From assembly GCA_964630925.1 (NCBI GenBank), contig CAZVZK010000109.1, positions 1 through 32,634 on the forward strand: a stretch of 32,634 bases of DNA, read 5' to 3'. Position 1 is the first letter of the stretch. Each line of letters starts with the position of its first letter. This document shows positions 24,529 to 32,546 of this stretch, piece by piece. A program made the position numbers and the translations under genes. This DNA is from RGDT01 sp964630925. Lineage in GTDB: Bacteria > Planctomycetota > Planctomycetia > Gemmatales > Gemmataceae. The notes under the pieces are model-generated. The model was not told the DNA's origin and ran no database searches. It was given only the letters and a program-made list of their open reading frames with translations.

Positions 24529-25104
24529 ATGCCCCGCATGCAATCCACCTCCCTGACCCTGCTCGCCCGCGCGAGGGACCGCCAGGACGCGGAGGCCTGG
24601 GCGCGGCTGCACGCCCTCTACCGGCCACTCCTGACCGGCTGGCTGCGCGCCCGCGGCCTGCAGATCGCCGACGTGGATGACCTGTCCCAGCAGGCCCTGG
24701 CCGTCGTCGCCGAGAAGCTCCCCGAATACCACCACGCCGGCCGCACGGGCTCGTTCCGGGCGTGGCTCCGCGGCATCCTCGCCAACGTCCTCCGCGCCTT
24801 CGCACGCCGACGCACCGAGGCCGGCCTCGAGGGCCTGGCCGAGCGCCTCGGCGAGGGGGACGGCGAGCTGGCCCGCCTGTGGGACGCCGAGCACGACGCC
24901 CACGTCCTCCGCCTCCTCCTGGCCGCCGCCGAGCCCGAGTTCTCCCCCTCCGCGTGGGCCGCCTTCCGCCTCACCGCCCTGGAGGAGCGGCCCGCGGCCG
25001 AGGCCGCCGCCGCCCTGGGCATGACGGTCAACGCCGTCCTGATCGCCCGCTCACGCATCCTGGCCCGCCTGCGTCGCGAGGCGTGCGGGCTGGTGGACCT
25101 TTGA
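24529..25104 (+). CDS. ECF-type RNA polymerase sigma factor
   Basis: 191 residues from ATG 24529; ATG 24538 (188 residues) is equally possible. Region 2: 'WARLHALYRPLLTGWLRARGL', then 'DVDDLSQQALAVVAEKL' and 'GSFRAWLRGILANVLRAFARRR', as in many planctomycete ECF proteins. Region 4: 'FRLTALEERPAAEAAAALGMTVNAVLIARSRILARLR', a helix-turn-helix for the -35 element. It should direct polymerase to a specific gene set. It lies 77 bp upstream of the giant kinase gene on the same strand; planctomycete ECF genes often pair with such kinases. A TACAAT hexamer (24525-24530) overlaps the first ATG and could be a -10 box for a nearly leaderless transcript starting at the second ATG. Confidence 0.88.
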   Translation: MPRMQSTSLTLLARARDRQDAEAWARLHALYRPLLTGWLRARGLQIADVDDLSQQALAVVAEKLPEYHHAGRTGSFRAWLRGILANVLRAFARRRTEAGLEGLAERLGEGDGELARLWDAEHDAHVLRLLLAAAEPEFSPSAWAAFRLTALEERPAAEAAAALGMTVNAVLIARSRILARLRREACGLVDL

Positions 25105-25181
25105 CCGCCGCAGGTTTTTTCAGACAGGCCCCGCCCGCAGCGCGCATCCTGTAGGGCGAGCCACCCACAAGGAGCCGCCCC

Positions 25182-28100
25182 ATGACGCACCCCGAGGCTT
25201 CGCGCCTGTCCGACTTCGCCCGCGGCCTGCTCGCCCCGGACGGGGCCGACGAGGTCGAACGCCACCTCGCCGAGTGCCCCGAGTGCTGCGAACGCGCCGC
25301 CTCCGCCGGCAAGGACGGCTTCATCGCCTGCCTGCAGTCCGCCGCCGGCTCGGCATCGAGCAAGGAGACGCACCCCTCCCTCGCCCTCCAGGCCACCCAG
25401 GCCGAGGCCCTCGGCGTCATCCCGCCCGCCCTCCGCGATCACCCCAGGTACCGCGTCCTCCGCCTGCTCGGCAAGGGCGGCATGGGCGAGGTCTGGCTCG
25501 CCGAGCACCGCGTCATGCAACGCATGGTCGCCCTCAAGGTCATCCGCCAGGACCTCGTCAGCAGCCCCGAGCTGGCCGAGCGCTTCCGCCGCGAGGTGCT
25601 CGCCGCCGCCAAGCTCTCCCACCCCAACATCGTCGCCGCCCTCGACGCCGAGCAGGCCGGCGACACCCACTTCCTCGTCATGGAGTTCGTGGACGGGGCG
25701 AGTGTCGCCATGCACCTCCGCTCCCAGGGCCCGCTGCCCGTCGCCGAGGCGTGTGACATCGCCCGCCAGGCGGCACTGGCCCTCCAGCATGCCCACTCCC
25801 AGGGCCTCGTCCACCGCGACATCAAGCCCGAGAACCTCCTCCGCTCCTCCGACGGCACGGTGAAGGTGGCCGACTTCGGCCTCGCCCGCCTCCTGCGCGG
25901 CCCGGAGGCCGTTACGACCGCCACCTCGTCCGGCATCCTCGTCGGCACCATCGATTACATCGCCCCGGAGCAGGCCAACGACGCCGCCAGGGCCGACATC
26001 CGCGCCGACATCTACAGCCTGGGCTGCACCCTGTACCACCTCCTCACCGGGCAGACGCCATACCCAGGCGGCGGCGTCCTCGACAAGCTGACACGCCACA
26101 TGGGCGGACGGCCCATGCGCCTCACCCAGCTCCGCCCCGACGTGCCCCTCGCCCTCGCCCGCGTCGTCGAGCGCCTCATGTCGCCCGACCCCGCGAAGCG
26201 CTTCGCCACACCCGGGGAGGCCGCCGCGGCCCTGGAGCCGTTCACCCGCCCCACGCCCGCCAAACCGCCCGCCCGCTGGCCGTGGATCGCCGCCGCCGCG
26301 CTACTGCTGGGCGCGGGCCTCGCGGCGGGCGTGGCCGTGTACACCCTCCAGACCTCGAAGGGCACCATCGTCGTGGAGTCCGACGACCCCGACGTGACCG
26401 TCATCGTCAAGCGGAGGGGGGAGACGGTCACGGTCATCGACGAGAAGACCGGCCGCAAGGTCGATATCACCCCCGGGGAGTACGAGCTGTCCCTCTCCGA
26501 GAACGGCAAGAAGCTCGAGCTGTCCACGAGCCGCGTCAGCCTGACGCGCGGCGGGAAGGTGATCGTCCGGGTGACCTTCAAGAAGGAGGCGCCCCCCATC
26601 CCGGTGGTGAAGCTCCTGCACCTCCCCAGGGAGGAGGTCACCACGCCGCCCGTGAAGGTCGAGGAGGCCTTCAAGTGGCCGGCGGACCTGGCGGAAGTCA
26701 TGAAGGAGAGGCCCGACATCGATGACAACTTCCGCGACCCGAGGTCCAGCACCTACGACCCGACGGACAAGAAGGGCAAGAAGATCATCGAGCGGGTGCT
26801 CAAGGTCCGGGCCGAATTCGAGGGCGGGGCGCTGCACGCCAGCTTCGACAGGCTGGAAGAGGCCCAGGACCGTTTCGCCGTCTTCACGCACGACGACCTA
26901 CCCGCCGCCGAGTACCTGTTCATCGCCCGCGCCCGCCTGCCCGCCGACTCCCCGGCGTCCTGGGGCGTCGAGATCAAGTCCACGAAGGCCGGCCACGCCT
27001 TCCTCGTCCGCCTGTGGAACGACGGCCGGCTGCAGATCGGCCCCGGCCCGCGCAGCGGGAAGGACGCCCCGCGCCCGAATGACGTGCGGGTCGAGCACCG
27101 CGCCATCCGCAAGGGCGGGGAGCCGAACGACCTGGCGCTGGAGATCAAGGGCCGGACCATGCGTGTCTTCGTGAACGGCGTGCGCGTCCTGCCGCCGGTG
27201 CCGCTGACCGCGGGCTACGAGGAGACCTCGGCGGCATTGTTCTGCCACTTCGGCGACGTGGGGCCGGCGCGCGTCACCTTCGAACGCGCGCGGCGCTGGG
27301 TGGCCGGGCAGGCCGCCCCGGCGGCCGGCCTGCCGGCCGACACCCGCGAAACGATGAAGGCGGCTCCGGACGTGGACGACCGGTTCGACGACCGCAAGAC
27401 GAGCCCCTTCGACAGGGCGCGCGGCAAGACGGCCTTCTGGGGCAGCAAGGAGTTCGGGACGGAGGTGCGTTACGGCAAGGGGGGCGCGGAGGTGCTGTTC
27501 CACGCCAGCGAGAAGGGGTCGCGGCAGATGGCGTTGACGCATGACGCGGGGACCGCGTCGGAGTACGTGTGCCGGGTGTCGGGCCGCGTGGAGGGGGAAC
27601 AGGCGGGGGCGTGGGGCATGACGGTCCAGGGCAAGGACGTCGGCGAGGTGTTCGCCATCCGGGCGTGGAATTCGGGCATGCTGGAGATCGGCCCCACCCG
27701 GGCGACGACGGCAGAGGTGCCGGTGTTCAAGAAGGCCAGGGTGGCGGCGCTCAAGGGCGGCAAGGAGCGCGACGAGCTGGTGGTGTCGATCCGTGGGGGC
27801 GAACTGCGGGTGTGGGCCAACGGCCAGGAGGCGGCCGGGCCGCTGGACCTGCCGGCGGCGTTCCAGGTGAGCAACCAGGGCATCCACGCCTACCACGCCA
27901 GCGGGGAGGCCGGGAAGATCGTGATCGAGCGGTTCACGCGCTGGGCCCGGCCGGCCGCGGCCCCGGATCCCGCCACCCCCGCCGACCTGGCGAGGATCAA
28001 GCCCGAGATCGATGACGACTTCAAGGAGACGAAGGGGAGCGTGTTCGACCACGACGGCGACGGCCGGTCCGTCAGCGAGATCAAGGACCTGAACATCCGC

Positions 28101-29933
28101 GCCGCACTGGTCAAGGGCGAGGGCTATGTCCTGGAGGCGAAGCCCACCGAGAAACTCGTCCCCCGATTCGGCTTCTCCTTCCCCGCCGAGCCGAAGGTGT
28201 CCGGCGACTTCGCCTGCCTGGTCCGCGGCAAGATCGCCACCGAGGAACTCGGCTACATCGCCGTCGCCCTGGAGGGCGAGGACGGGGCGGCCCTGACCGT
28301 CCGGGCGTGGAAGTCCGGGGTGGTGAACATCGGCCAGTTCCCCCGCACGGGGCGCGATTTCTCCCTGCCGCGTCTCAAGACCTCCGGGCACGAACGTGGC
28401 CACGCCGGCGGCAGGGAGAACGAGCTGCTCGTTGTCGTCCAGGGCGGCGTGATGCGTGTCTACATCAACGGCAAGACCGCCGCCGACCCCGTCACCCTCC
28501 CGCCGGGGCTGCGGCCGCCGAGCGTCGGCTTCATGCTCTGTCAGGACGGCCAGCAGGAGGGCCGCATCGTGCTGACGCGGTTCAAGCGGTGGCGTCTCGG
28601 CGCGGCCAGGCCCGCCGTCGGGCGGGCGCCCATCGGCCCCGCGGACCTGGTCCGGCTGAAGCCCATCCTGGACGACGACCTGCGCGACCCGTCCGTCAGC
28701 CCGTTCGACGCTTCCCGCGGTGCGCACCCCCGTCGAGAGGACAAGGCCCTGGCGTTGGCCCTCGATTTCTCGAAGTCGGAGGGATGCGTGATGGAGTTCG
28801 GCCCGCTCCCGGACTCTCGCAGGGGCAAGCCCCGCAACCTCCACATCCTGCCGGACAACGCGCCGGAGGCCGACTTCGCGTGCCGCATCCGCGGCAAGAT
28901 GACGACGGAGGACCCCGCCTATCTCGGGATCGCCCTGCGGGGCCGCAAGGAGGGGGCGGAGCTCATCGTCCGGCTGCACTCGACGGGGGCGGTCGAGACG
29001 GGGGAGTTTACGGCCACCGCGCCGGGGCTCGCCATGCCGCGCCTCAGGACGGCCCCCCTGAAGGCCTTCCGGCGGGGGGAGATGAACGAGCTGCTGGTCA
29101 TCGTCCAGGGCGGCTCGATGCGGGCGTACGTCAACGGGGAGCCGGCGGCCCCGGCGGCCTCCCTCCCGGATGGGATGGAGGCGACGAAGTCGGGCCTGGT
29201 GGCCTGCCAGGTCGGCAACAAGGCCGGCCGATATGTCTTCGACCGCTTCACCCTCTGGCGGCTAGGCGGCAAGGCCGCGGCGGCGCCTCCCCGTGCGGCG
29301 ACCCGCCCCGCCGACCTGGAGAAGCGGAAGCCCGACATCGACGACGACTTCGAGGACGCGAAGAACAGCCCCTTCGATCCGTCGCGTGGCCGCAGCACCC
29401 GGGCCGTCTACAAGGATCTGAAGATCGAGGCCGACTACGTCAAGGGGGAGGGCTACACCGCCACCTTCGGGGGGCTGGCCTCCCCGGATGTCCGCTACGC
29501 CTTCGCGTTCCCCGAGGACGCCTCGGTGTCGTCCTTCGCCTGCCGCATCAGGGGGCGCTTCAAGGCCGACGACGCGGGCTACTTCGGCCTGGCGCTGCAC
29601 GGCAAGGAGGGGGCGCAGATGACCGTCCGCGTATGGAACACCGGCAGGCTTCAGCTCGGCCGCTCGAAACGCACCGCCGACGACTTCCCCGTCCCCGTGC
29701 TGAAGACCGCGGGCCACGCGGCCCCGAAGGCGGGCGACGCGGCCAACGAGCTGCTCGTGGTCGTGGAGGGCGGGGTGATGCGCCTGTACCTCGACGGCAA
29801 GCCGGCGGCCGACTCCGTCAAACTGCCCGCCGGGCTGGAGAGGGCCGAGGTCGGCCTCATCCTCTGTCACAACGGCCAGAAGGCCGCCAGGGGGGCCGTG
29901 CGCCGCTTCACCCTGTGGCGGCTGGAGGAGTGA
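25182..29933 (+). CDS. Giant membrane serine/threonine kinase with anti-sigma-like zinc motif and five tandem sensor modules
   Basis: 1583 residues; AGGAG precedes ATG 25182. Order: an N-terminal segment with 'VERHLAECPECC' (His28, Cys32, Cys35), an HxxxCxxC motif as in zinc-binding anti-sigma domains; a Hanks-type kinase (about 90-355) with Gly loop GKGGMG (97-102), Lys119, HRDIKPEN (Asp213), DFG (Asp231) and 'GTIDYIAPEQ', so it looks active; a membrane helix (about 367-388); a small beta domain (about 391-468, PEGA-like); then five modules of about 210-220 residues to the end. Each begins with a 'PDIDDDF' motif and has 'NELLVVVxGGxMRxYxNGK', resembling LamG/DUF1080 jelly rolls. The modules should lie across the membrane and may bind a sugar or cell-surface ligand. 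It follows the sigma factor gene and could bind or phosphorylate that sigma factor. Confidence 0.88.
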   Translation: MTHPEASRLSDFARGLLAPDGADEVERHLAECPECCERAASAGKDGFIACLQSAAGSASSKETHPSLALQATQAEALGVIPPALRDHPRYRVLRLLGKGGMGEVWLAEHRVMQRMVALKVIRQDLVSSPELAERFRREVLAAAKLSHPNIVAALDAEQAGDTHFLVMEFVDGASVAMHLRSQGPLPVAEACDIARQAALALQHAHSQGLVHRDIKPENLLRSSDGTVKVADFGLARLLRGPEAVTTATSSGILVGTIDYIAPEQANDAARADIRADIYSLGCTLYHLLTGQTPYPGGGVLDKLTRHMGGRPMRLTQLRPDVPLALARVVERLMSPDPAKRFATPGEAAAALEPFTRPTPAKPPARWPWIAAAALLLGAGLAAGVAVYTLQTSKGTIVVESDDPDVTVIVKRRGETVTVIDEKTGRKVDITPGEYELSLSENGKKLELSTSRVSLTRGGKVIVRVTFKKEAPPIPVVKLLHLPREEVTTPPVKVEEAFKWPADLAEVMKERPDIDDNFRDPRSSTYDPTDKKGKKIIERVLKVRAEFEGGALHASFDRLEEAQDRFAVFTHDDLPAAEYLFIARARLPADSPASWGVEIKSTKAGHAFLVRLWNDGRLQIGPGPRSGKDAPRPNDVRVEHRAIRKGGEPNDLALEIKGRTMRVFVNGVRVLPPVPLTAGYEETSAALFCHFGDVGPARVTFERARRWVAGQAAPAAGLPADTRETMKAAPDVDDRFDDRKTSPFDRARGKTAFWGSKEFGTEVRYGKGGAEVLFHASEKGSRQMALTHDAGTASEYVCRVSGRVEGEQAGAWGMTVQGKDVGEVFAIRAWNSGMLEIGPTRATTAEVPVFKKARVAALKGGKERDELVVSIRGGELRVWANGQEAAGPLDLPAAFQVSNQGIHAYHASGEAGKIVIERFTRWARPAAAPDPATPADLARIKPEIDDDFKETKGSVFDHDGDGRSVSEIKDLNIRAALVKGEGYVLEAKPTEKLVPRFGFSFPAEPKVSGDFACLVRGKIATEELGYIAVALEGEDGAALTVRAWKSGVVNIGQFPRTGRDFSLPRLKTSGHERGHAGGRENELLVVVQGGVMRVYINGKTAADPVTLPPGLRPPSVGFMLCQDGQQEGRIVLTRFKRWRLGAARPAVGRAPIGPADLVRLKPILDDDLRDPSVSPFDASRGAHPRREDKALALALDFSKSEGCVMEFGPLPDSRRGKPRNLHILPDNAPEADFACRIRGKMTTEDPAYLGIALRGRKEGAELIVRLHSTGAVETGEFTATAPGLAMPRLRTAPLKAFRRGEMNELLVIVQGGSMRAYVNGEPAAPAASLPDGMEATKSGLVACQVGNKAGRYVFDRFTLWRLGGKAAAAPPRAATRPADLEKRKPDIDDDFEDAKNSPFDPSRGRSTRAVYKDLKIEADYVKGEGYTATFGGLASPDVRYAFAFPEDASVSSFACRIRGRFKADDAGYFGLALHGKEGAQMTVRVWNTGRLQLGRSKRTADDFPVPVLKTAGHAAPKAGDAANELLVVVEGGVMRLYLDGKPAADSVKLPAGLERAEVGLILCHNGQKAARGAVRRFTLWRLEE
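26697..29930 (+). repeat. Five tandem LamG/DUF1080-like modules in the kinase gene
   Basis: The motif Pro-Asp/Glu/Ile-x-Asp-Asp begins at about 26712, 27367, 28002, 28662 and 29331, a period of 635-669 bp. Modules 3, 4 and 5 resemble each other most ('FACxIRGK' and 'NELLVxVxGG' blocks), while 1 and 2 are more diverged. This suggests stepwise internal duplication. Confidence 0.88.
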
Positions 29934-29937
29934 CGCC

Positions 29938-30132
29938 TCACCGCTCCTCCGAGCCCGCCGTCGGCCGGTCGCCCTTCTTCGGCGGCGTCAGCTTCACGCC
30001 GCGATGCAGCACCGCCTCGCGCAGCAGGTACTCGATCTGCCCGTTGAGCGAGCGCAGCTCCTCCTCGGCCCAGCGCTGCAAGGCCTCGTGCAGCGCCGGG
30101 TCGATGCGGATCAGGATGGGCTTCCTCGCCAT
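29938..30132 (-). CDS. Ribbon-helix-helix (Arc-like) DNA-binding protein
   Basis: 64 residues from ATG 30132 (GTG 30135 is an in-frame alternative). 'KPILIRIDPALHEALQRWAEEELRSLNGQIEYLLREAV' gives strand, helix, helix, the Arc/MetJ/CopG fold, with the strand placed to read the major groove as a dimer. The tail is Lys/Pro/Arg-rich. Small Arc-like proteins next to SPFH genes also occur in actinobacteria (from memory). It is 13 bp downstream of the SPFH gene, so co-transcribed, and probably controls that operon through the palindrome at 31140-31157. No toxin gene is adjacent, so a toxin-antitoxin role is unlikely. Convergent with the kinase gene, with only four bases between stops. Confidence 0.82.
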   Translation of the reverse strand: MARKPILIRIDPALHEALQRWAEEELRSLNGQIEYLLREAVLHRGVKLTPPKKGDRPTAGSEER

Positions 30133-30145
30133 CACCCACCCCCGA

Positions 30146-31099
30146 TCAGTTGTGCAGCGTCCCGGTGTTGATCACCGGGTGCGCCCCGCTGTGGCCGCAC
30201 AGCACCACCATCAGGTTACTCACCATCGCCGCCTTGCGTTCCGAATCCATCTCGATCACGTTGCGCTTCGACAGCTCGTCCAGGGCGTGCTCCACCATGC
30301 CCACCGCCGCGTCCACGATCAGCCTCCGGGCCGCGATCATCGCCGCCGCCTGCTGGCGTTGCAGCATCGCCGCCGCGATCTCCTGGGCGTAGGCGAGGTA
30401 GCTGATGCGGGCCTCCAGCACCTCGACGCCGGCCCGGTGCAGGCGCTCGTGCAGCTCGCGTTTCAGCTCCTCGCCGATGTGGGCCGTGCTGGCACGCAGC
30501 GACCGCTCCTCGCCGTGCCCGTCGTAGCTGTACTGGCTCGCCAGGTTGCGCAGGGCGGCCTCGCTCTGGATCTTGATGAAGTCCTCGTAGCTGTCCACCT
30601 CGAACAGGGCGTCCGCCGCGTTGACCACCTGCCAGACCACCACGGCGGCGATGTCGATGGGCGTGCCGTCGCGGTCGTTGACCTTGCTGGGCTTGCGCTC
30701 GTGGTTGGCGGCGACGAGCACCTTGCCCGTCGTCGGGTCCTTGACCTCGTCGCTGCCGGTCATGCCGGTCTCGAACGTGCGGGCGCGGAGCGAGACGCAT
30801 GTCCGCATGTAGAACGGGTTGCCGTAGTAGAAGCCGGTCTCACGCACCGTGCCGACGTACGTCCCGAACAGTTGCACCACGCGCACCTGGTTCGGCGGGT
30901 TGACGATGTAGCCGAACAGCGAGATCAGCCACGCCACGCCCAGCGGGATCACCACCGCCAGGAGCCAGACGTTCTCCGCCTGCTTCGGCCCCGTCGGCCT
31001 CACCGCGTAGACGAACAGCGAGACGATCAGCGCCAGGCCGACGACGTGCGCCAACAGCGCCGCCCAGCCCGACATCAGGGTCAGATCCTTCTCCTTCAT
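30146..31099 (-). CDS. SPFH (stomatin/flotillin-type) membrane protein
   Basis: 317 residues from ATG 31099, preceded by GGAGGG; the frame is open to 31348 but without domain content. There are two membrane helices (about 9-33 and 43-65), then 'NPPNQVRVVQLFGTYVGTVRETGFYYGNPFY', the typical SPFH entry. The SPFH/band-7 core follows ('VNDRDGTPIDIAAVVVWQVVNAADALFEVDSYEDFIKIQSEAALRNLAS'), then a helical region with 'ELHERLHRAGVEVLEARISYLAYAQEIAAAMLQRQQAAAMIAARR', as in slipins/prohibitins. SPFH proteins form large membrane rings or microdomains and often guard membrane proteins or proteases. First gene of a two-gene operon with a ribbon-helix-helix protein. Confidence 0.9.
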   Translation of the reverse strand: MKEKDLTLMSGWAALLAHVVGLALIVSLFVYAVRPTGPKQAENVWLLAVVIPLGVAWLISLFGYIVNPPNQVRVVQLFGTYVGTVRETGFYYGNPFYMRTCVSLRARTFETGMTGSDEVKDPTTGKVLVAANHERKPSKVNDRDGTPIDIAAVVVWQVVNAADALFEVDSYEDFIKIQSEAALRNLASQYSYDGHGEERSLRASTAHIGEELKRELHERLHRAGVEVLEARISYLAYAQEIAAAMLQRQQAAAMIAARRLIVDAAVGMVEHALDELSKRNVIEMDSERKAAMVSNLMVVLCGHSGAHPVINTGTLHN

Positions 31100-31132
31100 G
31101 GGCCACCCTCCGGTTCGGTTCTTGCTTTCACC

Positions 31133-31161
31133 GTTGTAGCAGAGTGATATCACTCTGTCTA
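31133..31161 (-). promoter_or_regulatory. Candidate promoter of the SPFH operon
   Basis: On the minus strand TAGACA (31161-31156) and TACAAC (31138-31133) are exactly 17 bp apart, 5/6 and 4/6 matches to sigma-70 consensus. The predicted start is about 27 bases before the SPFH start codon. The spacer contains the palindrome listed separately. Confidence 0.55.
31140..31157. promoter_or_regulatory. Perfect 18-bp palindrome, candidate operator
   Basis: CAGAGTGATATCACTCTG is its own reverse complement; with a one-base bulge the symmetry extends to TGTAG/CTACA on either side. It fills the promoter spacer of the SPFH operon. Its half-site TATCACT fits the WATCACW heptad read by the ribbon-helix-helix omega repressor, an analogy only. 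The natural ligand would be the Arc-like protein encoded in the operon. Confidence 0.65.
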
Positions 31162-31209
31162 CAGGAGGATTCGCCGGGGTGGGGCCGGGATTGCGCGGAA
31201 TCGGGCGGG

Positions 31210-32091
31210 TCAGTCGAGATCCCAGACCGCGACGCCCTCCTCGCCGGCCGCCGCAGCGGTCTGGCCGTCGGGGGCGAAGGCCACGGCGTTGACGGCCCCG
31301 ACGCCCCAATCGTGCCGGCCCCGCTCGCGCCAGGAGCCGGCCTCCCACACCCGGACGCTGCTGTCGCGGCTACCCGCCGCCAGGAGCGAGCCGTCCGGGG
31401 AGACGGCGATGGCCTCCACGAAGGCGCGGAAGGCCGGGAACTTCTTCACCTCGCGTCCGCCGGCGGCATCCCAGATCCGCACGGTGCGCCCGCCGGCGAC
31501 GGCGAGCAGGCCGCCGGGGAGGAAGGCGAGGGCTTTCACCACATCGCCTTGCGTCAGCTGGCTGATCTCCTTCCGGCCGGCGACATCCCACACCCAGACG
31601 ACCTTCAGCCCGTTGCACATGGCGAGGAGGCCGGTGTCGGCGAAGTCGCCGCTACAGCCGAACGCGCCGGAGGTGAGGAGCAGGTCGGAAATCACGCCAC
31701 CGGCCCGCAGGTGGAAGCGGGTCTGATAGGACATTCCGGGCACCGTCTCGGCGAACGCCGCCGTCTCCCCGTCCGGGTGGAAAAACGGGTCGCAGTAGCG
31801 CACCGGCTCCAGAACGGGTGGGACGTGGCCCATCCCCCCGAAGGCCGGGAGGAGAAGGAGGTCCGCCGGCCAGAATCCTTGCCGACGCAGGAAGGCCGGG
31901 CCGTGGCGCTTGAAGGCGTAGAGGGCCGCCGTGATCTGCGGCCAGTGTACCTGCTGGGGGGTGGCGTCCGGCTCAAGATCACAGAGATACATGCCGGTGG
32001 CGCCCTGGTAGTGGGCCACCAGCAGCGTGCGGGTGTCGAGGTAGGTGACGCGGGTGAACCGCTCGGCACCAGGGATGGTCAGCAGCCGCAT
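31210..32091 (-). CDS. WD40-repeat protein
   Basis: 293 residues from ATG 32091 (GGAGG four bases upstream). The C-terminal half has three or four clear WD blades: 'LLAMCNGLKVVWVWDVAGRKEI', 'VVKALAFLPGGLLAVAGGRTVRIWDAAGGREV', 'FVEAIAVSPDGSLLAAGSRDSSVRVWEAGSWRE', and 'AVNAVAFAPDGQTAAAAGEEGVAVWDLD'. The N-terminal half ('FTRVTYLDTRTLLVAHYQGATGMYLCDLEP') looks like weaker blades. There is no signal peptide, so it should be cytoplasmic. Short WD40 proteins of this kind are frequent in Gemmata-group genomes; the function is unknown. It lies 14 bp downstream of the TIGR03067 gene and probably shares its transcript. Confidence 0.82.
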   Translation of the reverse strand: MRLLTIPGAERFTRVTYLDTRTLLVAHYQGATGMYLCDLEPDATPQQVHWPQITAALYAFKRHGPAFLRRQGFWPADLLLLPAFGGMGHVPPVLEPVRYCDPFFHPDGETAAFAETVPGMSYQTRFHLRAGGVISDLLLTSGAFGCSGDFADTGLLAMCNGLKVVWVWDVAGRKEISQLTQGDVVKALAFLPGGLLAVAGGRTVRIWDAAGGREVKKFPAFRAFVEAIAVSPDGSLLAAGSRDSSVRVWEAGSWRERGRHDWGVGAVNAVAFAPDGQTAAAAGEEGVAVWDLD

Positions 32092-32105
32092 GGGGCCTCC
32101 GGGCG

Positions 32106-32546
32106 TCACCGCCGCCGCTGGTACACCGACATCCCCCAGCCTTCCCGCGTGGCGAACTCTCCCGGCCTGTCGAGCGCGCCGCCCTGGTTCCGCCAGCAGA
32201 TCGTCAGCGTGTCGCCCTCCACGCGGTAGATGCACAGGACGAAGTCTGTCGGTCCGCGGCCACACAAGTCGAGCCGTTTGGGCGAGGCGCCCGGGTCGAA
32301 TTTGAGCGTCCACGAGGCGGTCGTCGTCCCGTTGCTCTTGTAGGCGATGCGGTCCCCGGTGATGACGGCGGTGCTGCCGTCGCGGGCGTCGCGCAGGGGC
32401 GAGCCGAGCGACTGCTTGATCTGCACCCACTCGCCCTGGAGGAGTTTGAGGTCGTCGGCGGACTGCTTCGCCGCCGGCTTCGGCAGGAACGGCGCCGGCG
32501 CGAACCCAAGGGCGCAGACGGCGAGCAGCGAGAAGACGCGGCGCAT
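32106..32546 (-). CDS. Exported TIGR03067-family protein
   Basis: 146 residues from ATG 32546, preceded by GGAGGAG; upstream in-frame codons to the window edge add no signal. Signal peptide 'VFSLLAVCALGFAPAPF' (about 4-20). The rest, 'DLKLLQGEWVQIKQS', 'VITGDRIAYKSNG', 'KRLDL' and 'LCIYRVEGDTLTICWRNQGG..RPGEF', matches the small beta-rich planctomycete TIGR03067 domain, whose function is unknown. First gene before the WD40 gene. Confidence 0.8.
   Translation of the reverse strand: MRRVFSLLAVCALGFAPAPFLPKPAAKQSADDLKLLQGEWVQIKQSLGSPLRDARDGSTAVITGDRIAYKSNGTTTASWTLKFDPGASPKRLDLCGRGPTDFVLCIYRVEGDTLTICWRNQGGALDRPGEFATREGWGMSVYQRRR

Larger units (their letters stand above)
31100..31209. other. Intergenic region upstream of the SPFH operon
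   Basis: A 110-bp region between the WD40 stop and the SPFH start on the same strand. It contains the promoter and palindrome described separately. No terminator with a T run was seen for the upstream gene. Confidence 0.5.

Noticed and set aside
29938..30132. Arc-like protein as the antitoxin of a toxin-antitoxin pair
   Set aside because: No small toxin gene lies beside it; its only operon partner is the SPFH gene.
26898..31147. Long frames on the minus strand within the kinase gene and on the plus strand across its end and the SPFH gene
   Set aside because: The first is antisense to the five modules. The second starts in another frame of the kinase and then runs antisense to the SPFH gene; neither has a recognisable domain.
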